Positions 25,250 through 36,220 of a DNA stretch of 64,000 nucleotides are shown piece by piece. The stretch spans positions 3,978,501 to 4,042,500 of the forward strand of contig WPIO01000026.1 in assembly GCA_009760855.2 (NCBI GenBank), written 5' to 3'. This stretch comes from Cristatella mucedo. Its lineage: Eukaryota; Bryozoa; Phylactolaemata; Cristatellidae. The notes under the pieces were generated by a model. It was not told the DNA's origin, did not search any database, and saw only the letters and a list, made by a program, of their open reading frames with translations. Within the stretch, counting starts at the first letter, position 1, and each line of letters begins with the position of its first letter. Position numbers and translations under genes: made by a program.

Positions 25250-26020
25250 TAAACGACCACACCATCTCCAAAGTCAAGTCTGCCTACTTTTAGCTACGTA
25301 CTATCACAAACTTCGGGCCAGCTAAGATAGCGATACATCGTCCAAGTTGGTCCATTTTTGTTACATCCCGTCTCGACTTCTGTAATTCACTGCTTGAAGG
25401 TGTCCTGGCCCATGCACTAAGGTGCTCAGAGTTAGCACACAACTCTGCAGCTAGGCTTGTTTGTTGTGAGCGTCTCAGTTGTCACATCAGACCACTTTTC
25501 GCCGACCTGTACTGGCTTCTAATCTAGTGGCGTATCTACTTCAAGGTGTTGTCACTTACCATTAAGTTCCTTCATCATCTGGCTCCAGCCTACCCAGTAG
25601 ATCAACACTCCAATCAGGCCAGGCATCGTGTCACCCACTCTTCCAACTCAAGTCGTTTATCTTTGACTCGAAACAACATACAATACTTTGGAGATCACGT
25701 CTTTAGATCGTATAATACCAAAGCCTGAAACTCACTTCCGACTGAAGTCAAGACATACTCTGAATTGACAGTTTTTCAAAAAGCTAAAAACGCACCTGTT
25801 TCTCACAGCGTTTTCTGAGCTCTTGTGACTGGTCGTTTATGTGCTGAAGCTTGCTGACAATGCACGTTACAATTAATCATATTAACATTTTGACACTTAG
25901 CATGTTACCACTGATCATATGATCACGCTTCCTTCGCAACTTATGTAAAGTGTCTACAAAGTGATTAAGTTCTCTTAGGGTGCTACGCACATTTATAACT
26001 TATTATTATTATTGTTATTT
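25250..26020 (+). mobile_element. Family A LINE, old 5'-truncated copy
   Basis: Degenerate match to the family A C-terminal protein, in the same order as the cleaner copy at 35.2-36.2 kb: a PSRLDFCNSLLEG-like block near 25,370-25,400, a block near 25,500, and the C-terminal block near 25,690-25,800. The 3' end reads GTGATTAAGTTCTCTTAGGG followed by a (TTA)n tail at about 25,990-26,015. This end is the closest match to the SINE tails in the window. Confidence 0.75.
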
Positions 26021-26227
26021 CAACCATGAGAGTGTGCACAGCAAATTGTCTCTCCCCTTTTGCTACTAATTGCCGTACCATCATATTAGTAAGATAAATA
26101 TATCACGAACAACTCAATGTAAACTTGACACCAGTGACTGTGACGGACTTGTAGACACTAACTAACTAACCAACAAATAACCAGCATACCTAGTGTACTA
26201 GGGGGGTAGATTATTTCTATTGTGGTA

Positions 26228-26285
26228 ATTCGTAAAGCACCTGCATAGAGATAAATCTCTCTTAGGGTGCCTTGCAAAAGACATT
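26228..26285 (+). mobile_element. SINE/LINE 3' tail scrap
   Basis: AAAGCACCTGCATAGAGATAAATCTCTCTTAGGGTGCC matches the shared SINE/family A tail. No head is visible. Nothing supported at 26,286-27,429 apart from a CTAT run near 26,680. Confidence 0.45.
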
Positions 26286-27429
26286 GTTTTTACTTTCTTA
26301 TCTGTGCTGTCGTACTTGCGCTAAAATATTCTGTTTGACAGATTGAAAAGCTCACAGTTTTCCGAATAGGTTTTTATGGAAGCAGTCGGTTATTAATAGA
26401 AGACTCAGTCTGTCAAGACTTTGCTGACCAAGATATACGAAGCATTTGAACACGATGCTAGAGTGATGAAGCGCAAAAAGCTCTAGAAAGCGATTGAATG
26501 GCAGCGGAAATTGCACAATGAGGTACGAGGCTGGCACTGCTGGTCAACGCTACAGCTGAAGTTTGCTCTTCACAGTTCATTTTATTAGGCAGGTTGTTGT
26601 GCAGTTGCTCACCGCCTTGCTGAAAGCGCTAGCTCAGCCATCTCGTAATGCAGAGCCACCAGAGGCCATCTGCCGTCTATCTGTCTATCTATCTATATAT
26701 CGTCCATCTGCCGTGCTGCATACCGAAGAAAGGCATCCACTTCGTGCGGGCAGCGATCCGCATCAAGTGAGCCCCCCACTCCCTGCGCTTTGCCAATTGA
26801 ACCGATCGAGGCTTTGATTTCTCCCGCACTCTACACAGACTTTAAAGCCCCGGATTACATTTTTTCCCTTAATATTCTCTCGTACAATTCAGGTGCAGTG
26901 CTTTCATTATTTAGGCTCCTTGATAAGTAAAAATTGGGTGCCAGTCTCGCATTCCGGGCGACTTCAGCTGTACTACTTGGTCATGCGATTCGGGGAAAAA
27001 CATGATGGCGGTCCAACATCGAGCACTTGCAACCCACGAGTGACTGAATGCATGTACGGCTGTTGCAGTTGCTGATGCGAGTAAACAAGTAGATGAAAAA
27101 TCCAGAGCTAGCGGAGGCTTTCCGACGTTAGCTCGAACATCGTCATAGGATTTCAGACGTACGTAAGTGGCCCGTTACAGCAGCCACTCCCCGATGGGGA
27201 TTCCTACTTAGGTTAAGAGACTAACCAACCAGGGAACTAGCTTTGAGATGCAAAAATAAATCCGACAATACTCCCATATTTTACTGAAGTAAAAAATATA
27301 TGTGCACGTACATATTCATTTTCTTCTGTAACTCAGAAGAGCCACAGCAGCTAGGCGCTCGTGGCCGCCCGATAGTTGTCTTTAGCACGCGAGCTAAGCT
27401 TCACGTTTGGTCAACGACTAGCGCGTCTC

Positions 27430-27800
27430 AAAGCCAGCCGTTGCGTCGGCCACCGTCGGTTAGCATTCGGCAGCCTTGTAATATGACCATGCTTTACTTG
27501 ACCTTTTTTGGTTCTCTTTGCCTTTTTTTGCTCTCTCGTGCTCACTTTGCTTCGTACTGTCTCATTTTGCATGAGATGCAGTCTGCTGGCCACCATCGTG
27601 CGCACCGAAAGCCGCTCAGGATTTGAATGCACAGGAAGAAACTCTCCTGCTTAGCATCCACGTGGTCTCCTGCTTAGCATCCACGTGGTCTCCTGCTTAG
27701 CATCCACGTGGTCTCCTGCTTGGCATCCACGTGGTCTCCTGCTTGGCATCCACGTGGTCCTTGCAGCTTTGTGGAATTATTGATGGACATACATTACACT
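27430..27800 (+). mobile_element. Family B LINE 3' UTR fragment
   Basis: Contains the TGAGATGCAGTCTGCTGGCC and CACCGAAAGCCGCTCAGG blocks of the family B 3' region and the terminal CTTTGTGGAATTATTGATGGA. A 23-bp unit is tandemly expanded inside it (see next entry). Confidence 0.7.
27644..27758 (+). repeat. Five tandem copies of a 23-bp unit
   Basis: Unit CTCCTGCTTAGCATCCACGTGGT repeated exactly five times. The last two carry one G for A change. The single-copy version is normal family B 3' UTR sequence (compare about 21,255-21,285). Confidence 0.95.
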
Positions 27801-28169
27801 GCAGCATGCTGAACAAAGGAGGAAAAGCTCTGGAATGTTGCTGGCCAAGAGACCAACAAAGCAATGCTGTGACTCCTTCGTTGCGGATTAAATCTTACTA
27901 AAATCCCTTCGTTCCGTGGCGGAGATTACTTTCCATACCGTTCGCGTTTAATTACGTAAAATATGCTTTGCCTTGCACCCTGCTAGGAGAAGTCAACAAA
28001 GTGCAGCCGATTTTTATTAGCGAAAAGAATTGAATAAGACTAAGTAAAATTCCCTTAAAGCAATTATTTCACACTTTGAATTTCGTTTATGCCGTACCAG
28101 GACTGAAGGAAGGATGGAAAACGTTTGGCGTAATTCACGTGCTATCGCGCAGACTTAAATTATATTTGT

Positions 28170-28640
28170 ATGATTTATCTTCGTTCATAACTCCACGCAA
28201 ACTAAAAAGACTAAGTGGGGGTTACGCCTGCGAGTTTTCTATAGCGCACTCAAAGCCTAAGCGGCTTTCGGTAAGCATTCGGTAGCCAAAGGACTCCATC
28301 TCACCACGCAACAAAGAGACAGTGAGAAGCGTAGCTGAGTCAGGAGAGCAGTTGACGTAGCGAGAAGCATAGAAGTAGCAGCTCAGGACGTCTGGAAAAG
28401 ATATTCAACTGTAAGCAGCAGGAGAGTAGATGTCGCTGCTAAGAATTGTGCGCAGGGCGTTCCGCAGTCTTGAACTTGCAGAGCAAAAGCTTCTGTCGCC
28501 AACGGTTTTTAAAAGAAGGAATGGAAATGCTAATTTATTGTCCACAAAAGACGTGAGGGCACGAGGAGGATGAAACTGATGCAGCGGTTCAGCTAAGTAT
28601 GAAGTGCATGGTATTCGCAAGTACGAAGGTTCGACTGTGA
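28170..28640 (-). mobile_element. Family B LINE 3' fragment
   Basis: Minus-strand copy with the GCCTAAGCGGCTTTCGGTA block and the C-terminal block (FCSASSRLRNAL at about 28,445-28,490). 5'-truncated, frames broken. Confidence 0.75.
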
Positions 28641-28805
28641 ATAGGGTGAACAATTGCTCTTCATACATAATTATTTGCGCATTCTGTGCTCTAGCATGGT
28701 CTCGATGTCTTCTTGTGTAGTAGTTAAGCTAAATGTTGCTTTATGAGCTGGTATTTCTCTATACAAGCAGCACTGCATCTGGAAGCTTTGCTTAGCTTAC
28801 TCTCT

Positions 28806-28945
28806 TAGTGCGCTGATTTGGCTCAGGGATAGGATACTCACCTTTAACGAGCAATGCAATTGGCTCGAGCCCTGCGGCAAATGCAATGCGTCTTGATAAA
28901 GATTAAGTTTCCTTAGGGTGGTAGACAAATGAAATACATATATTC
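28806..28945 (+). mobile_element. tRNA-derived SINE with a LINE-like tail
   Basis: A tRNA-like head with GGCTCGAGCCC as B box (about 28,862) is followed by AAAGATTAAGTTTCCTTAGGG and an AT-rich end. It has the same architecture as the SINE at 385-535. Confidence 0.65.
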
Positions 28946-28975
28946 ATAAGCCGAGTGTGTCTTGGCTCTCTCAAA

Positions 28976-29016
28976 TTATCCCTCTCTCTCTCTCTTCCCC
29001 CTCTCTCTCTCTCCCC

Positions 29017-29050
<34 letters not shown>

Positions 29051-29052
29051 AA
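28976..29052. repeat. (CT)n microsatellite
   Basis: CT repeats broken by CCCC interruptions. Nothing recognised at 29,053-29,595. Confidence 0.9.
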
Positions 29053-29599
29053 GAATGAAGCCCAATGTTCCCTTTCGCCCTCAAACTCAAGGAATGGAAG
29101 CCATAATTTCTCGATCACTTGGCAAACTTATAGCCAGTCATCAAGTCTGCAGAGGAAGGTGTTCAGAAAATCCAACCGTCTAGAAGCACAGCATGTATGT
29201 CACCTGATTTATAAATCTCTTGATTTAATGACTTCACTAGCATTGGTCCAAAATAGTTACAGTGGCATTCGCCCAGTATGCAGAAGGCACTGCATAACTG
29301 TCTGTCTCGGTATGCGAACCTACCACCTGGGTGCTACCAGCTACCGCTTGTCCAAGATCCAGTAAAGTGCTGCAGCTTGTCTTAAACACAAAGCCAAAAT
29401 GCAGAGGCATAGACAGCAATCGAAAGAGAGGCTGATGATTCTTCGGGATTGCTCAGAATAACTTTTTAAATTTTTTACTGAAATTAAAATTAAACTTAGA
29501 GCCAGGACTTTCCAGTCACTGGAGACTCTTCCAGGGGTAATCGTTGAAAAAGCTTCCGGTGGTACATTAGCCGTGATGACTTTAATAGATATAATGTGC

Positions 29600-29660
29600 A
29601 GCAGTACGCCAGGGCTTGGCATCACTGAGCGTATGGCCGCAGGTTCGATTCCAATCTGTT
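29600..29660 (+). repeat. tRNA-like promoter remnant (possible SINE head)
   Basis: GGCTTGGCATCACTGAGC upstream of a perfect B box, GGTTCGATTCC (about 29,643-29,653). No full cloverleaf can be drawn, so this is more likely a SINE head than a tRNA gene. It is followed by a pyrimidine-rich stretch to about 29,750. Confidence 0.4.
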
Positions 29661-30129
29661 TCCTCATCTTCCTCCTTTCCCTCCCCCCTCGCCCATTCCC
29701 ACTCGCCTATCGCCCTAGCTCATCCACATTCCCACTCCCTCCCTCCGTCTCCCTCGTGATGCTGATGCCGATCTCCACCCAATCGTCATCCTCGCCGATC
29801 TCGGTCAACGTCCCCGTCATTGTCCCAGCCACCACCGGCTACGGTACCTCCTCATTGCAACACCGATCCCCAGTCGTATTCCCATCCCCTTTCAGTCCCG
29901 GTGCCTGTGCCGGATGATGGATGCCTGTACGCTTGCCTGCGAGTCTGTGTCAGTAAATGAACGAGTGTACGCGAAAGAAAAACGAAGACTTATCATGTCC
30001 ATCATAAGATGATATCAGCCTTTTAATGATTACTCTATACTGTTGACGATAATACGAATGAGGGGAGTTGCTGGTCACGTGTGTACCAAGTACACAAGGA
30101 GACACTACATCAGAGCCCTATTTTACATC

Positions 30130-31013
30130 AGAGTGGGTACCCATGGGCTACCAATGCTAAAGAGCACCGGGTCTGACCACCCAAGCCCACACATCGCCCA
30201 GAAGTTCGGTCACCGAACCACCCATACCCATACCCACACCCACACTCATACCGTACACCCACGATAACACCCATATCCATACCCAAAGGCGAAGCCAGGA
30301 CTAGAGCATCGGGGGTGGGGTCGGGGGTGGAGCCCCCTGTATGGGGGGTTTGGGGGTATCCCCCAGCACCTGCACAAGCCAAAACTGGCTGACGACGACG
30401 ACATGATGACGAAATGGCCATTCAGATAGGCCATTTCCTGATATTTCGTCAGCTGTGTCAGATTCAGCTCCCACTTACCAGGCCAAGGGTGGCAGCTGGT
30501 ACCAGTGGTGGCAGTGGTGCCACCCCCACACCCTTGCTCCCCCCACCCGCTTCGCCTCTGCCCGTATCCATACCCAGATCGCCTTGTTCTTGCCAGAGAT
30601 GTTGTCTCGGATCACATTCGGAGGCGTCTCACCATCAGCCGCCGGTTTCTTCTACAGCTCGCGCTCGATCGTGGAACCATCGACGTTCATCGTGATTTAG
30701 AGTTATTTCGCAATTTTGATTTGAACTTTGAAAGCTCTTCGTCCCGATCCCGCTCTGACGTCAGAATATGGAGGAGCCGGCAGAAACTCGGCCGAAAACT
30801 CCTGCGCAAAGCTCGGCCTTTGACTCTTCAAGAACAACGGACAGACTCGGGGGTTTGATCTCTTAAAGGCAACCTAAAGAGGGTTTTTTTAAGGCAGGCC
30901 GATACCCACTCACGCTCACCCGTAAGACCACATACGCCAACCACGCCCACCGAGTAACTTTGGGTATGGGTGGGCAAGGGCGTGGGTACGGGTGGTCCGG
31001 CGAGCGAACCGGT
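30130..31013. repeat. CCCATA-type low-complexity blocks and hairpin next to the Polinton
   Basis: CCCATACCCACACCCA-type repeats at about 30,215-30,290 and their complement (GGGTATGGGTGGGC) at about 30,960-30,998 bracket GC-rich DNA. That DNA includes a nine-base hairpin (GAAATGGCC at 30,411-30,419 with GGCCATTTC at 30,429-30,437). The bracket looks like degenerate inverted ends of an older repeat into which, or beside which, the Polinton inserted. No gene is supported here. Confidence 0.4.
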
Positions 31014-31019
31014 AAGGCT
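31014..31019. repeat. Left target-site duplication of the Polinton
   Basis: AAGGCT directly before the left inverted repeat. The identical six bases follow the right inverted repeat at 52,976-52,981. Six bases is the length known for Polinton integrase insertions. Confidence 0.8.
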
Positions 31020-31190
31020 GTTGTATGATTTTTCCCCGATACGTCATCACGCAATTTTCGTCCAACCTCGGTTTCACCTTCGGTTGTCCAAAAATTCCCC
31101 GATATCGTATCGTAAAAAAATCCCGCAACACTTAATTAAGTTATTTATGTTTGATTGTTTATTAAATTTAATTCTCTTAATAATTAATAA
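31019..31190 (+). repeat. Left terminal inverted repeat
   Basis: Matches the complement of 52,806-52,975 with scattered differences. It includes the invariant block CCTCGGTTTCACCTTCGGTT and two subterminal TTCCCCGATA-like boxes. The inner end is AT-rich (CTCTTAATAATTAAT). Confidence 0.95.
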
Positions 31191-31224
31191 AAAAACATTT
31201 TAAACATAAATTTTATTTACTATA

Positions 31225-31697
31225 ATGTCAGGATTAAATTCCGATTTCATTGAAAATTATAATGCGTTATTAAAAAGTTTTAATACAGAAGTTAAGACAA
31301 TTTTAGAAACAGTCGCAGAAGCGTTTTATGCAAAAGGAATTACAGGTTCTTGTTTAGTATCTTGTTTACTTGCTAGAGATTTATTGAAAGGTAAATGTAA
31401 TGTAAAAATAGATACAGGATTTAGTATTCATCGTGATGAGAAACTTGCTACTTTTCCTTTTTGGTTAAATATGATTAGAGTAATTATTGATATTGCAAGA
31501 AATATTTTAGTTAATTCTTTTCAAAACAAGATTCTAGTGATTTACAAGATAAGAAAATACTAGTATATAATATTCCAGAAGGTTTTGAATTTTATGGAGA
31601 GGATCTTTCTAATTTTGATACACAGAATGTAACATTTTCTTCACATATACGTAAGTGTGATGATTGTATTCTAAGAAATTTACTAAATAAAATTTAA
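31225..31697 (+). pseudogene. Unknown Polinton protein with conserved-looking Cys and His
   Basis: First gene inside the left repeat, read outward to inward. The start is ACTATAATG, a weak form of the start-codon motif. The first frame gives 112 residues (31,225-31,563). A +1 shift near 31,530 continues the protein to the TAA at 31,697. Visible features are GSCLVSCLLARDLL, IDTGFSIHRDEK and FPFWLN. A Cys on a helix followed by a His and an Asp-rich strand would fit a papain/transglutaminase-type fold, but this is only a shape argument; I do not recognise the family. Frameshift by one base makes it a broken copy. Confidence 0.6.
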
Positions 31698-31984
31698 AAA
31701 GAATGCTATAATAAACTAAAAAAATAAATGTAGGGACAAAATATAGTTGTTTAGGTTGATTAACATGTCTTTTACCCTTTATAATTAATAAAAATATTTA
31801 ATCTGTTATGAGATTCGATTACTTGCTCGTTGAGTTCGGAGGCAAGCGTGTTAACGATTGGTCCAATAAGACTACAGGATGTCCGTACCATTCAAATTTG
31901 GTAAATGAAATTTACCCCGCGCCAATCCTCCCCTATCCCACCCCCTTCGCGACGCAATACTTACCTTTATACTTACGTTTCCAA
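31698..31984. other. Intergenic part of the Polinton
   Basis: AT-rich up to about 31,800, then a GC-richer stretch (about 31,880-31,970) without recognisable gene. This stretch may have been carried in with the adjoining LINE tail. Confidence 0.35.
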
Positions 31985-32135
31985 GCGTTATAATAATAAT
32001 AATAATAATAATGCACTTGATAAAGCGCCCTCAGAGAACTTAATCTCTTACTGGGTACTTTACATTTGCTGCAAAGTGAAATGCATTGAATGGTAAGTAA
32101 AATCATGCTTGAAAAACAAGCAAATAAAAAATATG
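31985..32135 (-). mobile_element. Family A LINE 3' tail inside the Polinton
   Basis: (TAA)n followed by CACTTGATAAAGCGCCCTCA and the family A 3' UTR down to AAAAACAAGCAAATAAAAAA, an inverted match to 36,085-36,209. Only about 130 bp remain, typical of strong 5' truncation. Confidence 0.85.
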
Positions 32136-32262
32136 GTGAGGGTAAATTAAATTTAAATTCTTAAATCTAAATTTAGTACATGACGTCATACCATTCATTT
32201 ACATGCTATTTGGATTTGTCCTATTGATAAAACGATTTTTATTCTCAAATTAATATAGGGCA

Positions 32263-32663
32263 GTGTCTGATCTAAGAAGTAAATACGCCAATACCAAGTA
32301 TAATCAAATACTTTTAGACAATGATAGAATTAAAGGTTGCTTAAATACACAAATAAGAGTTAGATACTGTTTTCAATTTATAGGCATCTTACTATCTCTT
32401 GCAATTACAGTAACCAGTACTTACATTCAAAAACATGAGGATCTTTCTCACGTAGTAACAGTATTAGGTGCTTTATCAACAATGATAATCTCAATTGATA
32501 TTACAATATCGCAAATTGATAGAAGGAAAGATCTACTCTTCAAGCAAATCATAAATTAGTTTCAAAGATTGTTGATACTTTAGACGATGATAAAGTAACT
32601 AAAAAAGAATTCGATGAAATATTAATTGAACCATTAGAAAGTCCAGACGGTTCTAAGTCTTAA
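32263..32663 (+). pseudogene. Small two-helix membrane protein of the Polinton
   Basis: Begins with GTG at 32,263, preceded by ATATAGGGCA, the start-codon motif with a lost ATG. The frame shows a polar N-terminus, a hydrophobic helix (FIGILLSLAITVTSTYI), a second one (VVTVLGALSTMIISIDITI) and a charged tail. A one-base shift near 32,550 separates the last about 35 codons, which end at TAA 32,663. The end overlaps the convergent integrase gene by 11 bases, which supports the tail frame. Family not recognised; probably a viral membrane protein. Confidence 0.6.
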
Positions 32664-33523
32664 TAACTTGTAATTCCTCTCTAGCAAAACCTCTCTTAAC
32701 ATAATTTACGAAATATCTACCCGGTTGTTCTTGCAATACCATTATTCTAGCAATAGTATGTTTAGTTAAACTCCATATTGGATCTGTAGCTCTTCTTCTT
32801 TTTTCATCTTCTCCTTCACCTGGTTCTAATAAATATCTAACAGTTGTTCAAAGTTCTAACAACTGTTCTTGCTCTCCTACTTTTCTATGATATTTTGGTT
32901 TCTTTAGTTTTACTTTTTCTTTTTTATTGCTTTAGCAGGTTTGTCGCCAGTAGCTTTTGTAATACTATTATTTAGATATTCAACAATCTTTGGTAAATTA
33001 TAAATCCACTCTCTGTTTCTAGTATATTCTCCTTTATTGATACTTTCTATTTCTTTTTCATACTGTGCAATAAATGCTCTCTCAGCTACTGCTATATTCA
33101 TTCTTTCAACTAATGCAACAGTCTTTTTACTAGTACCTTCAATAATTTGTGTTTCCTGTTTTTTCATTCCTTTAGCAAACTCTCCTTTAAAATATAATCC
33201 TGGGTCAACTGTCATTTTAGCTATTTCAATGGACCTTTATTGCAAATATCTATGTTTGCTTTTGTTACTTCTTTAGAAGACTTTGTTTTAAGAGGTTTTG
33301 AATCCTTATATCTACTAGCAACATCAATAACACTCAGTGCATATTTATATCCAGAATCATTAGGCATATATAAAATATCTGCTTGATGACTTTCATTGGG
33401 CTCAATAATATTAAAGAAACCTTGCGGAATATTCTTAGGCCTTGGTTTGAATACTTGACTTATATCTGAGTCAGGATTGAATTTACCTTCTTTTTTTCTT
33501 TCACTTAGAGTTAAAAATGACAT
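32653..33523 (-). pseudogene. INT: Polinton integrase (retroviral/DDE type)
   Basis: Catalyses insertion of the linear element into chromosomal DNA, producing the 6-bp duplication. Start ATG at 33,523 is preceded by CTATAGA. The first frame has the first catalytic Asp in HQADILYMPN (residue 49) and the typical ALSVIDVASRY strand. The second frame (33,215-32,910) has the second Asp in MTVDPGLYFKGEF and the Glu in VALVERMN, completing D,D,E. The C-terminal part has the DPIWSLTKHTIARI and RGFAREELQV blocks typical of Polinton-family integrases. Breaks are a shift near 33,217, a shift in an A-run near 32,920 and an in-frame TGA near 32,850. The N-terminal zinc-finger region appears short or missing. 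Confidence 0.92.
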
Positions 33524-33533
33524 TCTATAGAAA

Positions 33534-34005
33534 ATAAAAATATTTTGTGAGACACGTTTAATACATTTAAAGAGATTGAGTATCTAGAAGGAAAACATCC
33601 TTTCTGTCATCAAGAAATAAAGAGACCAAAAAGAAAATATGAAATACGTTGTGATATCTGTGATAAAGATATGCAAGAAACAGAATTTGATTATAGTCCT
33701 ATGCGCAATGATTCAATTATAATTTTTTCATATAACATAACATATATTGTAACATATATACTAACTCATTTAAAAAAGAGACACCAACTAAATTATATTC
33801 ATTAGTTAAGAAACAATTAGAAAAACAATGGTGCTCTACTTTTTTACAGCATTGTTTAGATCATGAAGCTATTTTTTCTATTTCAAAACTATTCCCTCTT
33901 CTTAAAGGTAAACGTAGAGCAACAAAGTTAAAAGAGTTAATAGTTTCAATATATTATTTATACTTTTCAGGAGGGTACATAACTGACCAAGATATTTACT
34001 CTTAG
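33534..34005 (+). pseudogene. Unknown Polinton protein with paired cysteines
   Basis: Divergent from integrase across the perfect palindrome TTCTATAGAA (33,524-33,533). The expected start codon is ATA in place of ATG at 33,534-33,536, a single G-to-A change. The product has CXXC-like pairs (HPFCHQE, RCDICDKDMQ) in its first half, suggesting a small zinc-binding domain, and a helical second half (KKQLEKQWC, GKRRATKLKELIVSIYYLYF). At least two frameshifts lie near 33,560 and 33,775. It ends at TAG 34,005. Family not recognised. Confidence 0.55.
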
Positions 34006-34018
34006 TTTTCCAGTTGTA

Positions 34019-34991
34019 TCAATGAAAGTCTGTTGGAAGTCTTGTAAAATATGCATAATACTTTAAGTCCACACCTGTTGGAGAAGTATTTATAGCTCTT
34101 ACATCTCCAGACACAGCAGTTGTATCAGTATTAGGTTTTAGAAGCATACAATTAGATGCCCCAACAACCATAACATTTACTATCATTATTGGTGGAGCTG
34201 TTTTATTTGTCCATAAATAAGGTGTTGAAAGATTAAGTATTGAATTCTTTGCATTGAGATCCATTGATAGAGCTAGTACTTCTGTTATTTTTTTTAACTG
34301 TTTATCTACATAAGATTTAGTCGCAACGTCAGAAGGATTAACAGGATTTGCAACGTTTGTTATCGAATATCCACCCATGGTGAGCCGTGATGGCACACTA
34401 GGTAAGGCGGTTGCTTTCACGACCTCGTTCCCGAAGTCGTGGGTTCGATTCCTGCGGTGGGCGATTCTTTATCGCCACTGCAAGCGGTGGTGATAGCCGT
34501 AAAGGCGCTTCTGTCTCTATACAAAAAGAGGCTGTTTAATCAGCTAGGATATCTATATTTGTTAATGAAGGAGATGCTTTTAATGTCACATCTCGTTTCA
34601 TTCCACCATACGTAACACAATAATCATCATTTAATACTACTGGCTTTCCATTACCTGAATTCCAATAATTAGATGTTATAGCAAAGCTATTCATGATTAA
34701 ATCTCCAGTCATTGTATCACCAGTCTTCTTAACATAATTACTTACTTGACTAACATTGACAGCATCAGTAGGATTAACACCTGCTCCAAGATTCGTAACT
34801 GTTTTACCTCCAAGATTAAGCGTCATTCCTGTATTAACAAAAAATTTAGCATCTGCATAGGACTTTGTTACTACATCAGAGTCATTAATTGGATCAGATA
34901 AATTTACAATTCGATTTCCATTTGCATTCAAATCTGAAAATATAATACCATTAACTTTTGAAACATAATCATCACTATGAAACTTTATCAT
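34019..34991 (-). pseudogene. Fibre-like protein 1 (phage-tail-type repeats), split by a SINE
   Basis: Start ATG 34,991 follows TATATAGAAA. The product contains repeats of the type GNRIVNLSDPINDSDVVTKS, KTVTNLGAGVNPTDAV and, beyond the SINE, YSITNVANPVNPSDVATKSY. Each has the N-I/V-x-N-(L/V) turn, a DP/NP step and (D/S)-x-(V/A)-T-K-x-Y-(A/V)-D. Such repeats form trimeric shafts in phage tail fibres. A receptor-binding role on the virion is an inference. The C-terminal part after the shaft (about 34,019-34,270) has no recognised fold. The SINE at 34,379-34,549 cuts the frame; the two halves are otherwise co-linear. Confidence 0.75.
34379..34549 (+). mobile_element. tRNA-derived SINE inserted in fibre gene 1
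   Basis: tRNA-like head with perfect B box GGTTCGATTCC, body with GGTGGTGATAGCCGTAAAGG and end AAAAAGAGGCTGTTTAATCA. About a dozen differences from the copy at 37,985-38,153. Orientation is opposite to the interrupted gene. A short ATATC on both sides may be the target duplication. Confidence 0.9.
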
Positions 34992-35161
34992 TTTCTATAT
35001 ATTCATTGATTATTATTTTGCTTCTGTTTAATACTTCTCTAAGTACTGGGACAATTCTTTCAAATCTTCCAAAGTCTTCTCCCTCAACTACTTGTATTTC
35101 TACTTTTTTATATAATATTTTATATCGAAACCAAAACCATTTTTATTGTTAAATCTACCAT
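34975..35161 (-). pseudogene. Small unknown Polinton protein
   Basis: ATG at 35,161, beside the site of the LINE insertion. The frame is shifted near 35,130 and 35,100. The C-terminal frame (VEIQVVEGEDFGRFERIVPV and following) is helical and ends at TAG 34,975, overlapping the start of fibre 1 by 17 bases. Family not recognised. Confidence 0.45.
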
Positions 35162-35169
35162 AGTATGAA

Positions 35170-36220
35170 ATTATATCAAATTAAAAATCAAAGTATTTCT
35201 CCTCTTTAAGTAAATGCATAAACAATGGCTCACGTATGGGCATAACTAAACGATGATAAAACTAACTTACTTGTTATGGGCAAACCCAGTGTGATTCAGA
35301 GATTGGAAAGGCTGACGCTCAAAATAGGCTCTGCCAGCATATCTCCAGTTGAATCAACTCGAAATCTAGGTGTCATATTCCAAAGCGACCTTTCGTTAGA
35401 CGACCATATCAGCTCCACAGTCAAATCCGCCTATTTTCAGCTTCATAACATTGCTAAAATTCGGGCTTGTTTAGATAAAGATACCACATCTAAGTTGGTC
35501 CATGCATTCGTGACATCCCGCCTCGACTTCTGCAACTCACTGCTTACTGGTCTACCAGCATGTGCGATCAGGCGATTGCAGCTGGTGCAAAACTCGGCAG
35601 CTAGACTTGTCTGTCGTGAGCGTCGCAGTTGCCACATTACTCCACTTCTCGCCGACCTGCACTGGCTACCAGTCAAGCAACGGATTGACTTCAAGGTTTT
35701 GTCGCTCACTTTTAGGTCCCTTCATTCTATGGCTCCAGCCTATCTTTCAGATATACTACCCCATCAGGCCAAGCATCGTACCACCCGCTTTTCGGAATCC
35801 AACAGTCTAGAAATACCTCATACAAACCTTAAATCCTTTGGAGACCGTGCATTTAGTTCATATGCTCCCACAGCCTGGAACTCCCTCCCAACCTGCGTCA
35901 GAACATTCCCCAACCTGACCACATTTAAAAGGAACTTAAAAACACACCTATTTAGGACAGCATTTAGCGGGTCTCTGTGATTCGTCCTTGATGTGCTTAT
36001 GCGTGCTGACACTGTGCATGCTGCCACTAACCACATTTGCATGCTGACCCTGTGCATGTCACCCCTAACCATATTATTCATTTTGTTTGTTTTTCAAGCA
36101 TGATTTTACTTACCATTCAATTGCATTTCACTTTGCAGCAAATGTAAAGCGCCTAGAGAGAGATTAAGCTATCTGAGGGCGCTTTATCAAGTGAATTATT
36201 ATTATTATTATTATATCAAA
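35170..36220 (+). mobile_element. Family A LINE inserted in the Polinton, with 11-bp target duplication
   Basis: ATTATATCAAA at 35,170-35,180 and again at 36,210-36,220 flanks the insertion, which is about 1,029 bp (35,181-36,209). The insert begins near the LNDDKTNLLVMGK block of the RT. It keeps a fully open C-terminal domain (35,276-35,980, 234 residues, no stops) with LDFCNSLLTGLPACAIRRLQ and the family 3' UTR with hairpin GCGCC...GGCGC and (TTA)n. It is 5'-truncated. The open frame and clean duplication make it the youngest LINE in the window. Confidence 0.95.
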
